Assembly (NCBI GenBank): GCA_020809705.1
Contig: CP085826.1
Coordinates: 7,874,001 to 7,938,000 of the forward strand
Source of the DNA: Calonectria ilicicola
Lineage: Eukaryota > Ascomycota > Sordariomycetes > Hypocreales > Nectriaceae
Direction of reading: 5' to 3'
DNA: 64,000 nucleotides
Under the pieces are notes generated by a model that did not search any database, was not told the origin of the DNA, and saw only the letters and a program-made list of their open reading frames with translations. Positions 1-13,342 of this stretch are shown here, piece by piece. A program made the position numbers and the translations under genes. Position 1 is the first letter of the stretch, and each line of letters opens with the position of its first letter.

Positions 1-670
1 ACCATACTTCCTCAGTGACTCTGCCATTTTTATCGACAGTGAATGAGGAAATATCGGGTGAGGCATCGCCTGCGGCCTCGTAGCCATAACAAACAAGCTC
101 TCCTGTTGCGGAATCCGCTTTTGGGTGTGCAGAATGCGTGGGGCTGCGGAGTGTGCCGTTGTAATCAATATAGCCCAAAGTTTCGAGTGTGATTGGATCC
201 AGTTCCATGGGTCGTGTATCTTCCTTAAGGGCCATGAGCTTGTTGTCATGGAACACAACATGGGTATTGGCAGTTGTTCCCTTGAGGACATTCTGGACAC
301 GAGGATCATCGGTGTACTTGTTGCGGTACCGACCAAAGAGCGCCTGTCTGGCTTCACGCTCAGCGATCAACTTTGGGGTGCGCACGTAGCGCTGTTTGAA
401 GTCGACATGGCCGTCCTTGATATAGAAAGAGCTCACGTTGCCATCGCCATTCAACGGAATCTCCGTCTCTGCAAAAATGGGTGGGAATGCGTGGTCAGGC
501 TGGACACGATAAAATGCTCCATGAATGGTACTAGGAATCTCTCCAATGACTTCGAGTTCAAAGACATCTGCCTCAAACCTCAAATGGTCTTCGTTCCATT
601 TGCTCATGGCATAATGCTTGGGGAAGCGGGTCCCTCCGCTGCTTGGAACTCCTGGGACGACGTGGGCCAT
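1..670 (-). CDS. Carotenoid oxygenase family protein, probable stilbene/lignostilbene cleaver (3' end cut by window)
   Basis: Uninterrupted minus-strand frame of 223 codons starting at the ATG at 670 and running off the left edge. It has the N-terminal hallmarks of the RPE65/carotenoid cleavage dioxygenase family: a GAFYRVQPDHAFPP block, then DGNVSSFYIKDGHV, QRYVRTPKLIAER and an AHPK..TGE block whose His is normally the first of four Fe(II) ligands. These enzymes split alkene double bonds with O2. The QRYVRT and RYRNKYTD wording is closest, from memory, to fungal enzymes that cleave hydroxystilbenes or lignostilbenes to aromatic aldehydes. It is divergent from a VAO-like flavoprotein 454 bp away and in a neighbourhood with an aromatic aldehyde dehydrogenase, which supports a phenolic rather than carotenoid substrate. 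The other three His ligands lie outside the window, so activity and substrate are inferred. Confidence 0.85.
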   Translation of the reverse strand, partial: MAHVVPGVPSSGGTRFPKHYAMSKWNEDHLRFEADVFELEVIGEIPSTIHGAFYRVQPDHAFPPIFAETEIPLNGDGNVSSFYIKDGHVDFKQRYVRTPKLIAEREARQALFGRYRNKYTDDPRVQNVLKGTTANTHVVFHDNKLMALKEDTRPMELDPITLETLGYIDYNGTLRSPTHSAHPKADSATGELVCYGYEAAGDASPDISSFTVDKNGRVTEEVW

Positions 671-1124
671 GATGTAAAATGGTAAATTTTAACAACTAAA
701 TTAAAGAATTGTCTGATTCTGTAGTGTTGAAAGTGAGCTCATTCAGACTCTTGAGAACCAGATCTTTATATCTAAAATATGATATGTGCAATCCCGAATT
801 GATCCCTTTGTAACCAATTGCCGGTCCTTCATTCCGGACGTCGTAATCCATTACATCAAGGGTGGGATCTCCAACACACCCCATCGACAACATGGGTGTC
901 AGTGGGGATGGCCAACCCCACCGAAATGGGCTGATGCATAATTGGTCCATTGTTAGTGCCACCTAAAGTTAGTTTCAGCACTCGCGACCTCGGAAACCGG
1001 GACACTTGAAGCAGAGACCAAAATCCATAAGTTCTCCAGAGGTTGGGTGCTATGAAAAACCATTGCTAGACACATTTTCTTTCAATTAAGCAAGGTGCAA
1101 TTACGAATAAACTCAGTATTCAAA
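671..1124. promoter_or_regulatory. Shared divergent promoter of the oxygenase and the VAO-like gene
   Basis: This 454-bp interval separates two start codons on opposite strands, so it must carry both promoters. A 20-bp near-palindrome at 902-921 is its most striking element and is listed separately. The only open frame inside it (696-962, minus) is short and has no recognisable protein character. Confidence 0.6.
902..921. promoter_or_regulatory. Near-perfect palindrome GTGGGG-N8-CCCCAC
   Basis: The arms GTGGGG (902-907) and CCCCAC (916-921) flank a central TGGCCA, and only one base pair of the 20-bp palindrome mismatches. GTGGGG fits the SYGGRG consensus of the carbon-catabolite repressor CreA/Cre1, so an inverted pair of repressor sites is one reading. 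A dimeric pathway regulator is another. The same hexamer recurs upstream of the dienelactone hydrolase (4888-4893) and the aldehyde dehydrogenase (15101-15118). Confidence 0.4.
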
Positions 1125-3058
<1,934 letters not shown>

Positions 3059-3773
3059 TAGCTTCTCAAAGACTACGTTGATTGAAAGGTCCCTCTCGTA
3101 ACGGGTTAGTTATATATAGCAAACCGTAGCTACTACTTGGTTGCAAACAAATGGCATAATTAAGAATTTAAAAATAATCGGAATCTTCTCTTGTTGCTTA
3201 GATTTCTCCCATTATATATACCAGGAATGCAAGTATCAGCAATTGATTAGTATTGAATCTAACCTTTATTTCAAAGAGCGCCTGCTCTTGCGAGAAGGAA
3301 ACAGTAGAGATTGCCGTGAGGCTAAAAACAGTAAGATGCAGACAGTGAGGCTCATACCCAGCCTTTAACAGTGACCAAGACCCCAAAAGATTCCAAATTT
3401 TCAGTTTCCCTGACGCCTGGTGTGAAGAGATTTGGGCTGTTGAACCCAGCGACTAAGCTTTCAAGATGCATCGTGAGATGCCCTAATAGGCAGCAGAACC
3501 AAACTTCGCAAAAGCTTCAACAATGACAAAAAAGGCGAATTTACCTGCGTGAGGGGGAGGAAATTTTCTTCCTTCCTCATCAACAGTTGCAAGCTCCGTC
3601 TCTATCCAAGTATCAGCAAAATGTTGCTGTAGTACAATAAACACCCTACACATGTCCAAGTGCATACCACACATGCCAGATATTTTCTTATCGTCATTTT
3701 AATCAATTAACGCAGTCTAATCTTTGTCTACGGATGCACATACGAGTTTCTAATCCATTTGGTACTCTCTCGC
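3059..3773. other. Intergenic, no gene recognised
   Basis: Convergent 3' region between the flavoprotein and the dienelactone hydrolase. It is AT-rich with several short open frames (for example 3483-3674 minus) that show no domain or codon character. I see no supported feature. Confidence 0.5.
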
Positions 3774-4711
3774 CTAAGTCAAATACCTGGCAAACCACTT
3801 GACCATCTGATCTTCGGCTTGGTCCGCCATCTCCATCTCGGCTTTGTCAGCCGGATCTCCTCTGACGGCGAAGCCATGCTTTGCATTCGGAATGATTACC
3901 ACTTCCGAATCGACGTCTTTCTTATTTTCAAGAATCTCAGCAGCCTGCTTCACACCCTTTAAAGGCAAGGCAAAGTCCACATCGCCGATTACCATGCTGT
4001 ATGGGAGTTTGACGCCTTCGATATCTTCGGGAACCTTTAACTCGCTTGGATGAGCAGTGAAGCCTGCATCAATGAGCGTTTTTCCATTGCTGGCTAAGCC
4101 GCCATGAGCAAGTTGGGTGACACCATATCCGCCCCAGCAAAAGCCGACCACGCCGACTTTCAGGTCTGCCGCCTCATGGCAACGGAGGTCATCCATGAAT
4201 TTCCTTACGCCCGGGTAGCGCTTTTCGGGATTATTTCTCATATTGAACGGCACGAGAACCATTGCAGCTTTTAAAACCAGCCATCTGGGCCTAGTGTCAG
4301 ATGCATCAGTATAAACAGAAGTGCACGACTCACGGTTTTACCAGCCACCCCCACAAACCTCTCTCGGTGAGAATCCTATCAACTATCGCCTTTGTTGAAG
4401 GGGGTGCAGACGTTCCTGTCATTTAAGCTGTCAGAATAAGAGCCAAAAAGTGGTTCAAAAGCCAACTCGCCATGCATGAAATCTGGGACGTACACCCTGC
4501 AGTGAGTCCGTTCAGCGTAGGAATCTGCAACTTTGCGCAAATTCGTTGTGTTCCATCCAAACGCGTCAGAGAGCACAACAATCAATCCCTTTCCCGTAAT
4601 GACGTGAGACTCTGGTTCAGTAACGTAGACGTCATGGCCATGAAGCTTGACCTCAACCCCATTAACGGGGCCAGGATGGTCGTGTCCCCTATAGCAATCA
4701 GCGCAAGGCAT
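3774..4711 (-). CDS. Dienelactone hydrolase family protein
   Basis: Three exons on the minus strand: 4711-4471, 4415-4334, 4290-3774, giving 279 aa and ending in TAG. It is an alpha/beta hydrolase of the DLH family with the Cys-Asp-His triad visible: GFCWGGYG (nucleophile Cys), IGDVDFAL (Asp) and AKHGFAVRG (His). The N-terminal CADCYRGHDHPG motif is typical of fungal members. DLH enzymes open the lactone made from chlorinated or plain muconates, but many fungal members have unknown substrates. The first intron (4416-4470) fits the frame only with a GC donor (GCGAGT), which restores a PDFMHGTSAPP reading typical of the family. The second (4291-4333) is a 43-bp GT-AG intron. A CCCCAC motif sits about 180 bp upstream at 4888-4893. 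Confidence 0.88.
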
Positions 4712-5223
4712 TTTGATCTCGGGATTTCAAAGATAGGATGTAAATTAAGCCTTCGCAGCCAAAGAAAGTGGACATTACAAGTTATCCTTCAGGTCATGCT
4801 CTTGTATCAAATTGTGCGCTAGCTGTGGCCATCAGGTGGAGTTCACTCCTCAACATGTCAGTAATTCCGGGTGCCCACCCACAACCTCCCCACCTTATTT
4901 ACCCACTCAACTCAATTTAACCAATATACCACCCGTGTGAAACTCAAAGTTATTAGTAAAGTTAATCTATATTCGATATCCCTGCTTTTCCGAATGGCCA
5001 AACGGATCACACGGCAGCATGGCATTATTCACAAGCACTCGTCTAGTTTTGTGACCCAGAACAACACGTCAGAAGGAAAAAGGACAGTCAACATGATCCA
5101 ATGAACTGTAGAGAAACATCATTTTAGAATACATCCTTGTATTTTGGTGGCTTCGGACAGCTATGGGTAAGCAAGGGTGAAATTTAACTACAGAGTGCTA
5201 TGTACACTTAGATTCCTCTCAGC
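4712..5223. other. Promoter of the dienelactone hydrolase and 3' region of the dehydrogenase
   Basis: No gene is visible. A C-rich stretch at about 4868-4895 holds CCCACCCAC and CCCCAC, the same G/C motif seen in other promoters of the cluster. Confidence 0.45.
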
Positions 5224-6369
5224 CTACCAAGGATTGGGAGCAATATCAGTGTAGACCCGGAATCCACTATGTTGTTTCGCGTGCTGAAATGCTTCATGAT
5301 GCTGCTCCAAGCTGTACACGTCATGTGTCGATCCTCCTCGCGCTCCCAGTTTAATAAGACCCGAGTTAACCATTTTAATAGTGAGCTCGATTCCAGCCCG
5401 TGAGACCATAATCTGCCCAATAATCTTGATATTTTGATGCATAACTAGCGTATAGGGCACAGAAATGTTGCCAGACGGAGCGCCACTGAGGACAACTCTG
5501 CCTCCTGGTCGCACAACGCGTAGAGCAGCCGAGAGATACGCTGAGCCCGTCTGAGCTCCCGAAGACCAATCATTGAAGACCTCAATACCGCGTCCATCGG
5601 GGCTGGCTTTTCGAATAGCAGCAGCATCCACGTCATCATCGCCAGTCATGACGACATAGCTGAAACGTTCGTGGTTCCCAAGCTGTTTTTGCAAGCGCGA
5701 GAGGTTGGCCTTGCTGCGACCAATTGCAATGACATTGGCTCCCAAGGCAAGCGCTATATCGCAAGTGATTCCACCAAAAGTTCCAGTAGATGGACCAAGG
5801 GCGATTGTTTCTCCTGCTTTCAACTTGGCACCATCGAACAAAGCACCAACACCGATAGTGTAGAATGATATCTCATGGAGGTCTGCAGGCGTGTATCCAA
5901 GTTGCTTGCATAACCGGTCCTCATTCAAGATAAAAATACTCTCAAGCGGGACTTTCTGATACTGCTGAAGGGCTCCGTCACGCCACTCACCCTGCATGAG
6001 CTTGCGGCCTCTGGTCCCCTCTCCGCCATGGTGGCCTTGGATAATGTGGACATCTGCATCATCTCGACCGTAGACTGCGGCGGAGAAGAACACAAGGTCA
6101 CCAGGCTTAGCTAGGACAGCATCTGAGCCAACAGCTTGTACCCGACCAATATGACTAGGGTGTGGCACCAGCGGAAGAGTAATGTTAAAGACAGTCAACT
6201 TTCCCGTGTGGATATCCTCAGCGTAGGGCTGTACAACAGTATTCAGAACCTCAACAACAACTGAACCGACCGTTGCCTTGGGGACTGGAAGATTAACAAG
6301 TTCAAGAGGCTTATCAAACGATGAGAGCCAAAGGGCGCGGTTCTCGGAAGGGGTGTTGGAAGTCATCAT
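5224..6369 (-). CDS. Medium-chain (zinc-type) alcohol dehydrogenase-like oxidoreductase
   Basis: Single 381-codon frame with no need for introns. It is an MDR-superfamily protein: an N-terminal GroES-like part (about residues 15-140, with PHPSHIGRVQAVGSDAV and KPGDLVFF) and a Rossmann part with GPSTGTFGG (NAD(P)-binding loop) followed by RPGGRVVLSGAPSG. The catalytic-zinc cysteine and GHE motif of classical ADH are not evident (PSHIG replaces GHExxG), and no four-cysteine structural-zinc lobe is seen. A quinone-oxidoreductase-like reductase is therefore more likely than a classical alcohol dehydrogenase. Its place in the phenolic cluster suggests a side-chain alcohol, ketone or enone substrate, but this is inference. 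Confidence 0.85.
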   Translation of the reverse strand: MMTSNTPSENRALWLSSFDKPLELVNLPVPKATVGSVVVEVLNTVVQPYAEDIHTGKLTVFNITLPLVPHPSHIGRVQAVGSDAVLAKPGDLVFFSAAVYGRDDADVHIIQGHHGGEGTRGRKLMQGEWRDGALQQYQKVPLESIFILNEDRLCKQLGYTPADLHEISFYTIGVGALFDGAKLKAGETIALGPSTGTFGGITCDIALALGANVIAIGRSKANLSRLQKQLGNHERFSYVVMTGDDDVDAAAIRKASPDGRGIEVFNDWSSGAQTGSAYLSAALRVVRPGGRVVLSGAPSGNISVPYTLVMHQNIKIIGQIMVSRAGIELTIKMVNSGLIKLGARGGSTHDVYSLEQHHEAFQHAKQHSGFRVYTDIAPNPW

Positions 6370-7339
6370 AAAGTTGTTAAAATTTAGAATCTAAATGAAT
6401 AATATGCAATTCATTCACATTGTCTAGGGATGGGAAAGAATAAATATCTATTAGATGTTCATTTCTCTGATTTCCAAAATTGTGGCACTTTTCATATGTG
6501 TACCACCCGGAAACGGAGTCAACATTGTGTGTATTCCCACCCTACTCCACCTGAATCACAATGGCAAGTCTCGGTGGGATCACACACACTTTTCCTTTAT
6601 CTTCTCCACGCGGAATTGGGGATCACCAATCTATGTCCAAATTTTGAATTCCCGCTAGTGTATTTAACTATCCATCAGGTGTGGATTGTGACGCAATTCC
6701 CACCCATAACCCAATGACATGGTTTGCACCCGTTGTGTCATAGTGTGAAGATGGAATCGCTCCAAGTTTGCCTGTAATGTTTTTGATATAGTCCATAATC
6801 AAATTCAAATTCTCAGATTACTTCATTTCCATTGGCAATTTTCTTTTTCAGGTCAACTGTCTAGTATGGAGCATTTGTCAGACTGTAGATAATACCAATA
6901 GCTTCGCCTGACCGACGCAGTAACAGCCAGATCAGCTCAACCGGCCGCAGGCCACGGGCAGCCCATTTCTATATACACATACCATCAGGACCCTTAACAT
7001 GATCATCTTTGCCTTGCAGGGCCTGTCGTAGCCAACCTCAATGCTATCCGAACCGCACTGTAATCAATAGGATCAACGGCTCAAAGCTGCCAATACAGCC
7101 GGAACAGCTAGCTAGCAACAACAGCTATGAGTGACCTAGACAAGCCCTTCAATTGACAGGGCAAGAAATTCTAAATCAATGCATCAAAAGCCATAGCCAT
7201 CTATTTATAGCATTTATCTATCCTAATACGAATCTACCTGATCAACCGCAGGGCTATGATGTTGTGACAAAATATTCTTCGGCCCAATTGCCAAAAGTTT
7301 AATTTATGTATCGTATATTAATCCGTCGGGCTTTCGCGT
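6370..7339. other. Intergenic about 1 kb, no gene recognised
   Basis: AT-rich interval between the dehydrogenase start and the end of the Zn2Cys6 regulator, containing the dehydrogenase promoter. Short frames at 6430-6717 and 7306-7524 look like noise; the latter is antisense to the last exon of the regulator. Confidence 0.45.
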
Positions 7340-9500
7340 TTACCATTCCATTCCATTCAAATGAGCCAAATCTCCAAGATCTTTACACAGTGAAAAGTCA
7401 ATGTTACTCACGTCGATGTTGTCGAATAATTCACTCCGAGCTTCATCGTTGTGTGTTGCAGGTTTTGACGAAGGAAATCTTTCTCGATCATTTGAGAGAT
7501 CTAAATGTTTGTAAGACAACTTAATCACGCAAGTATATATGCCAAGTCTTGGGCAATCATATTTTTAACTCACCATCTTGTGAACCATTTGCAAGTCGCA
7601 GGTCAGTGCATGTTGCTGTTTCACTTCCACCAGCAACGACATTATCAGTATACTCCACAGGAGTTGGCAAATAGCCTACTGAAAACCCAGCAGTTGATGC
7701 CGGAGATCTAAAACTCGTAAGGTCGTTTAATTGAGTACGAACTGAGCTGAAACCAGAAACACCGCGAATCATGGCCGTTCTTTCACCGATAGCATTGTAG
7801 CTCATGAATGTTGCAGGCATATTAGAAATGCCAAATGTGTTTTTGAACATGGAAATAAGGCTTATGATGGATGGGATTTCCGTTGTGGTGCCCAGGGTGC
7901 TTGATACTGGCTGCTCCGGTAATAACAGAGGTTTTTTTGATTCCAGTAGCATTTCTGTACTTTTAAAAGCCAGGTGGAGGTTGATCAGTTGAGGCGATAG
8001 CCCTTGAGCATCTTCAAGCTGATTCTGGCCCGGGATAACTCCAAGTTCGCAGTGGGCTGGAAGTTCGTGATACAGGCGGCGCAGTGCCAATGAATACTTG
8101 GCGTGAATCCCATTTGCTGTCCTCATTATTGGATAGGATATGGCATCATTAAGTATGCAAATTATTTTCACTAAGCAGTTGAAAATACTTATGGCTCGTT
8201 GTGGTTGATGTCCCGGTAGAAGGTTCCTCGCTGTATCCTGTGTAGATTCTCCCAAACACACGGCCTGCGGCTCCCACTCGTCAAGGCCTGTCTCGCCTGG
8301 CATTGGTATGGCCCGGATGTCCATGGTTCTTAGATGAGGCGGCCGACCCAAATGGCCCGATATTATGGTATCGAGTACAAAGCAGCTGAGTATTAATATA
8401 CTTTGGGCATTGCGGTCGTTGCTGTATGCTGTACTTCCAGTGCTTCCGTAACGATAAGGTGGGCCGCATACATCAAGTGACATTCTAACTGCTTGGCCAA
8501 TTAAAGTCCAAGCCATCGGAGGCTCCCCTTGGCGCAGCTTGAAAATGCTCAAGATGAGCATTGCTTGAGCATAGTCGCCCATCCAAGCGTTTTCGTTTGG
8601 GATTAGTTGCCTCGCTTTCAGATACATTTGGCTAGGCGCCCAAGGGCCATTTTCATCTTTGGACTCATGAAGAGACGAATAAGCCAAGATTGCCCACAAA
8701 GTAGCCAAACTTCCCTCGTCGACATGTGGAGATTTTGATTGTGAATGTGAATTCAGATGCAAAATCTCAAACATTTTGTGCTTTTGAACAATTGGAAGCC
8801 AACAATGCGTATGAGCAAAATATGAATCTATTAGTTTTCGGGAATTTGGTGGAAATGAGATAGGTAGTATGTCTCTCTGCTTTTGAGTATTTGTCTGGGG
8901 CACTTGTTCACAAGGCGGCGTTAGGATGTTGTTGATAACCTCTGGTTGCGAGGCTACATCCGCCTCGAGTTGGCTGCCATTTGACAAGTCGTTTTGAATA
9001 CCCTCAAATGACCTCTCAATTAATGTCAAGAGCTCGTCTGTCGCATTTCCTTCCACTTCCGGTTCTTTGGGGACTTTATCTGCATTAATGGCGTCTTGGA
9101 CACTTGATAATAAGTTGTCCAATTTCGTTTGAAGGGCACTGTCCTCCCAAGCCTGCCTCAACGTTTCTGGGTCCTCGACAAGTTTGCTGACCAGTATCAA
9201 TTTTGCGCGAGAATCCAAGACAAACTCAATCCTTTCTATGAGCTCATTCACAACCCTCAAGCTATTCGGAGCCAGGGTAAACACAAGCCCCCACAACAGT
9301 TCCAGGGATCTTACATAGCCAGTAGGTAGCCCACGCTTCTTCAAGCCTGATTCATAACTGCATGGCCGGCTAAGTGCAGAGCAAGTCGAACAACTAGGCT
9401 TTTGACCATCGCACCGGTGCTTCCGAGCACGGCATAGATTACATGCCCGCGTTGTTCGCTTCCACTTAGTTTGTCTCTGGCGACGTGTACGTCTCTCCAT
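7340..9500 (-). CDS. Zn2Cys6 transcription factor with fungal-specific regulatory domain
   Basis: Two exons: 9500-7574 and 7500-7340, 695 aa. The intron 7501-7573 has donor GTGAGT and acceptor TTTAG and removes an in-frame stop, adding an acidic tail ending in LGDLAHLNGMEW. The binuclear cluster is perfect: Cys20, 23, 30, 37, 40 and 47 (CX2CX6CX6CX2CX6C), followed by a basic linker and RSLELLWGLVF. The middle region (from about residue 220, YFAHTHCWLPIVQKHKMFEIL) is the start of the fungal transcription-factor domain (PF04082 type). It sits inside the phenolic gene group and is a candidate pathway activator. The target and inducer are not readable from sequence. Confidence 0.9.
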
Positions 9501-10279
9501 AGTTTCTTGGTTCCTGGTTGTCGTTTTCTTTTTTTTTTTCTGGCGGAATGCGCAATAGCAAGAATCTTATGCAATACAGAAGAAATTATGCTTTGAAGTG
9601 CCTGATTTTAGGATGCGTTTCGCGCCATACGCGATTCCCCATGCGTAACTTTCGCTGGGTGGCTACCCTTAGGTGGCGACAGGCTGGGTGGGTTCAAAAC
9701 CCGCTCAGACGCTTTAAATAACGTGGCTGTTCTCAAGGCTTCGAGTAGCATTTTTTCACATGAACTTAGCCATATGAATCTAATTAAGGCTTTTCTTCTC
9801 ACTATACTTGTCGTCTCACAGTCAATCATCCACCACTGGCCCTAAATCATGGCCAACTCCAATATACGCGAAAATGACTTTGCTTCTTCATCATGCCGAG
9901 TGAGAAAAGTCCCGTTGAAAGCACTTGAATACTGAAATCCTCCCAATTCATATCATTGGGAACAGGCGTTTGAAATACTCTGGTTGGCGAGTAATGGCAC
10001 CTGGATAATCAAGCCAAAATCTCGTAGATTATACATCATTCAAACCTTCGAGTTTGGGCCTCGTGTAGATATTTAAGCACCGTTCCTATGAATACATAGA
10101 TATCCTCTTATCCAAGCTCCTCATTCAATATCTCTATGAATTAAAAGAGTGAATTGAAATACGCCATTATATGTACTAGAAGGAGGGATTTCCACGTCGT
10201 CCAGACATCATTTGGCCTTACACTTGCCCAAAATTTGAGCTCATGCAACCATTAAGGCATTAAAGCAGTGCATAAAATT
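9501..10279. other. Intergenic, promoter of the Zn2Cys6 regulator
   Basis: About 780 bp with no gene-like frame. A T-arm-like hairpin around 9689-9703 was examined and rejected as a tRNA. Confidence 0.45.
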
Positions 10280-12895
10280 TCAACTAGCTGTTTTTAGGAA
10301 TATGTTGAGATCTCCGGCTTTGAATCGTTTTATCAAAAAGTCCAGATTGTTGCTGATTGATATAGGCCCTATAAAACAGTGACTAAATGAGAATCTGCAC
10401 TGGGCTGTACTGCCAAGCAATAAAATCAGAGTACTTACACTTCCAAATTGAGCCATCCGAGAGTAACTCGACCGCAACTGCAAGGGGCAAGGTTGCCAGT
10501 TGGCCTTGCACCTCTAACCGCAACTCCTCTATCTCGGCGAAACCCTCATCTATCAATGCGCGAAGAGCATTGCACGACTCCGGTTGAGAAAGGCGGGAAT
10601 GCGCAAATTGAAAATACCAACACAAAAGCAAACCTAAGTATGCGTCAGCAGAGATCCTATAGAATGAGCGCGGAGGTGAAGGAAGATGCCCATACCACCC
10701 TCATATGAACTAATCGCACACTCAGGTCCGAACCGCAATGGGGCAATCTTGCGCAAGTATTTCAAACCTAGGCGACAGTCAAATCGGAATTGATCTGCCG
10801 CACGAAACAACGCCTTGTAAAGGTCTTTTGAAGAGGATTCATTGAGGAAGCTCAGAATGTCTTCCAGGCCGTCCAAAGTGGCGGGAGACCAGAGCATTCT
10901 TTTCATAGTTGCCAAAGGAACACTCGCATAGAGATGATAGTAGACAGAATTCAAAAGGGACTTGGCGCGCTGCATGATCGGGTCTGGGGGTAGCCCTAGG
11001 GATACCTTGTTCATACGATGTACCACCATCTCATCAAGCACTTGAACCGATCGCCCCATCTTCTCTCCCAGGTTGGTATACAACTCCAGGTGGTGTGAGC
11101 TTGTTAGAGACTCGAACGAGCAAACTTGGTACAATATCGCAGATATAATAGTGACAAGACCAAATTCACTAACTGGTAAGTCAAGGGGTTCACCTGCCAA
11201 AATACTTTTTAACGCCTGGTCACTGTGCAGTATTTGCGTGGGGGCCTTCCAGCTAACTTCATCCTTTCGCCAGTCGTCTATACTACAAGGTAGGACGAAT
11301 TTGGCGTCAACGAGGGAGGAGGCGAAGCATTGCTCTCTATAATTTGAGCCAAGAGACGCTGCAATGAGGATCGTACTTGCGATACACCTACGGCCGACCT
11401 TGTTAACCTTTGTAATGCTATGCATATAAATTGGTCACGAATACCTGTTCATAGTCTCTTGCAAAACCCAATCTTTATAAGACGTGACTGGATACGTCTT
11501 GCGGTCAGAGAGCGTCTCAAGCGATCGCTGTGGCCGTACTATGTCAGCAATTCACACCAAATCAAGGTCTCCATCGGGGACGCACATTTATGCATTGAAC
11601 AAGCATATCCGTTGCCTTCCCTTGGATTCTGCAATGCACTGCAAAATAGCTCAAGAGCACATATGTTTGCAGCATCCAAATTCGGAGTTGGCTATCGTTG
11701 TTCCACGACGCGCCCCTTCGTTCATGCTGGTTGATATGTCAACCAAAGAAGATAATATGATTATAATTCGTACTAACCTCGGACATAAGTCCCGTAGCAA
11801 CCGTATGAAAAGAGGCGGACGTCGGGTGCTCACTCAAATAAGCCGCACCACATGCCATGATCGCAAGCAAAAGAGGCGCTGAATTATGCGTCAGCCAGCT
11901 TCAGCACATTTGGCATCGACCGTGATACTCACATGGAACTGTGGCAAGGTCAAAGGTTGGTTCATGAACCAATGGAATCAATGGGGCGACGTGCTCAAAG
12001 AAGGCTTTCACAAAACGACGAACGGCATATTTCGATGTGGATGGAAAATGCGCAACCAGATTATTTGGATACTTGGCCAGGTTTTCCAAGGCTCTTGAGC
12101 AGTCTTTCTCTTTAATTAGTAAAATGTGCTCGGTTGACTTCTCGTCGTGAGTAGCATCTGGCAAACTAGGCCTTGGTGGCTCCAGAACTGAAGCCAGGAG
12201 CCCACTGGCATTGTAACTTGGCAATCCGCCAAAGAGTTCTTGTGCATTGGATAGCAGTATGTCGAGGTCGATGACCTCTGAAAAATTATAGTTGACGAGC
12301 TCAGGATCCACCAATGAGGTGTCAAAGTCCATGTGGTTCTCTTGGAGGCTGGAAGTAAACATGTCCGTATGTGAGGGGAGGAGGTTATCGAGTTGATTCT
12401 CCAAGCTGGCTTGAGATCCATCTATCTCATTGCTAGCCGGGGAGACACATATCTCTTCGACGGCATCTTCAGGACCTTCTGAGTCGTCGCCACCTTCCCC
12501 CCTCTCACCATTAGAGGATGCTCGCACCAGTTCATTTCCCGGTACGACAGACACGGGAGATCTAAGATGAGAGGTATTCCGGCGTTTTCTTCGACCGTCA
12601 GTTCCTATTATAGGAGCCCCAGGGTGGAAGTTTCTAGTGTGGCGAACAATGACATCCTTGCGTGATGAAGCTACTGGACAGTATCGACAGTTGTAGGGCT
12701 TCTCGCTACCATCTGTGGGCAAGGCAATTAGTTACAAAAAATTGGAAGAAGAAGCAGCATCGTACGTGTCATCTGGTGGCGTCGTAGATGAGCCAAGCGA
12801 TTGAACTTGGAATTGCACTGGGGACAGGAAAAGGCATGCCCATTGCGGTTAGAGGTTGTGGTCCCGTGTAAGCGGGAGTTCTCGTGTTCGGGCAT
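10280..12895 (-). CDS. C2H2 zinc-finger transcription factor with fungal-specific domain
   Basis: Eight exons inferred: 12895-12766, 12712-11933, 11878-11778, 11726-11586, 11527-11445, 11387-10696, 10633-10439 and tentatively 10368-10280 (736 aa). Two classical C2H2 fingers lie near the N-terminus: FSCPQCNSKFNRLAHLRRH and YNCRYCPVASSRKDVIVRH. An acidic linker follows, then a fungal transcription-factor domain (FVKAFFEHVAPLIPLVHEPTF, LLLAIMACGAAYLSEHP, LLLCWYFQFAHSRLSQPE). Exons 1-7 join in frame with GT-AG sites. The 11388-11444 intron must use the distal TAG acceptor because the nearer AAG breaks the frame. The last exon is uncertain; alternatives end 10-30 residues sooner. It lies between the Zn2Cys6 gene and the aldehyde dehydrogenase and may regulate the cluster. 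Confidence 0.82.
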
Positions 12896-13342
12896 GTGGG
12901 GGTAAGGTCACAACCCGTCAGCGATAATGCGAGGGGTATTTTCGTAACGGATAAAGCAGGACCTGGAGATGTGATATAAGGTGAGAGAAAGAGATCAAGG
13001 CAACAGAGATTCTAGCTGGGGGTGACAAATCCAAAAGGCGGAGAGATTGCGGGGGTGGATCTCGGAACAATCGGAAGAGGGATGGCTTCTGAGGACAATG
13101 TGCGGAGAAGGGGCAGGCTAGGTTTTCGCTAGAGTTTTAATCACCCGTATATAGCGCTACAAATATGTACGCTCTAATTGGACCAAGTCTGAATGACGTC
13201 TCGGAACTTGGGGCATGTAAAATACGCCGTGTGACAAGAGGGCGCACCGAGTTGAAGATTCGGGAGACATAAGCAAAATGAAAGCATCCCAAAATTCAAT
13301 GATATCAGTCAAGACTAAATAAAATATACGGTTTATACTGGT
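12896..13342. other. Intergenic, promoter of the C2H2 regulator
   Basis: About 450 bp, G-rich near the start codon (12880-13120). No coding feature is visible. Confidence 0.45.

Noticed and set aside
125..685. 186-codon plus-strand frame at the left edge
   Set aside because: Antisense to the carotenoid-oxygenase family gene, which has strong family motifs.
696..962. 88-codon minus-strand frame in the divergent promoter
   Set aside because: Overlaps regulatory sequence between two solid starts and lacks any protein-like features.
3483..3674. 63-codon minus-strand frame before the dienelactone hydrolase
   Set aside because: No start context, domain or conserved pattern; too short to support.
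9689..9703. tRNA-like T-arm (GTGGG-TTCAAAA-CCCGC-like hairpin)
   Set aside because: No matching acceptor, D or anticodon arms at the right distance; treated as chance.
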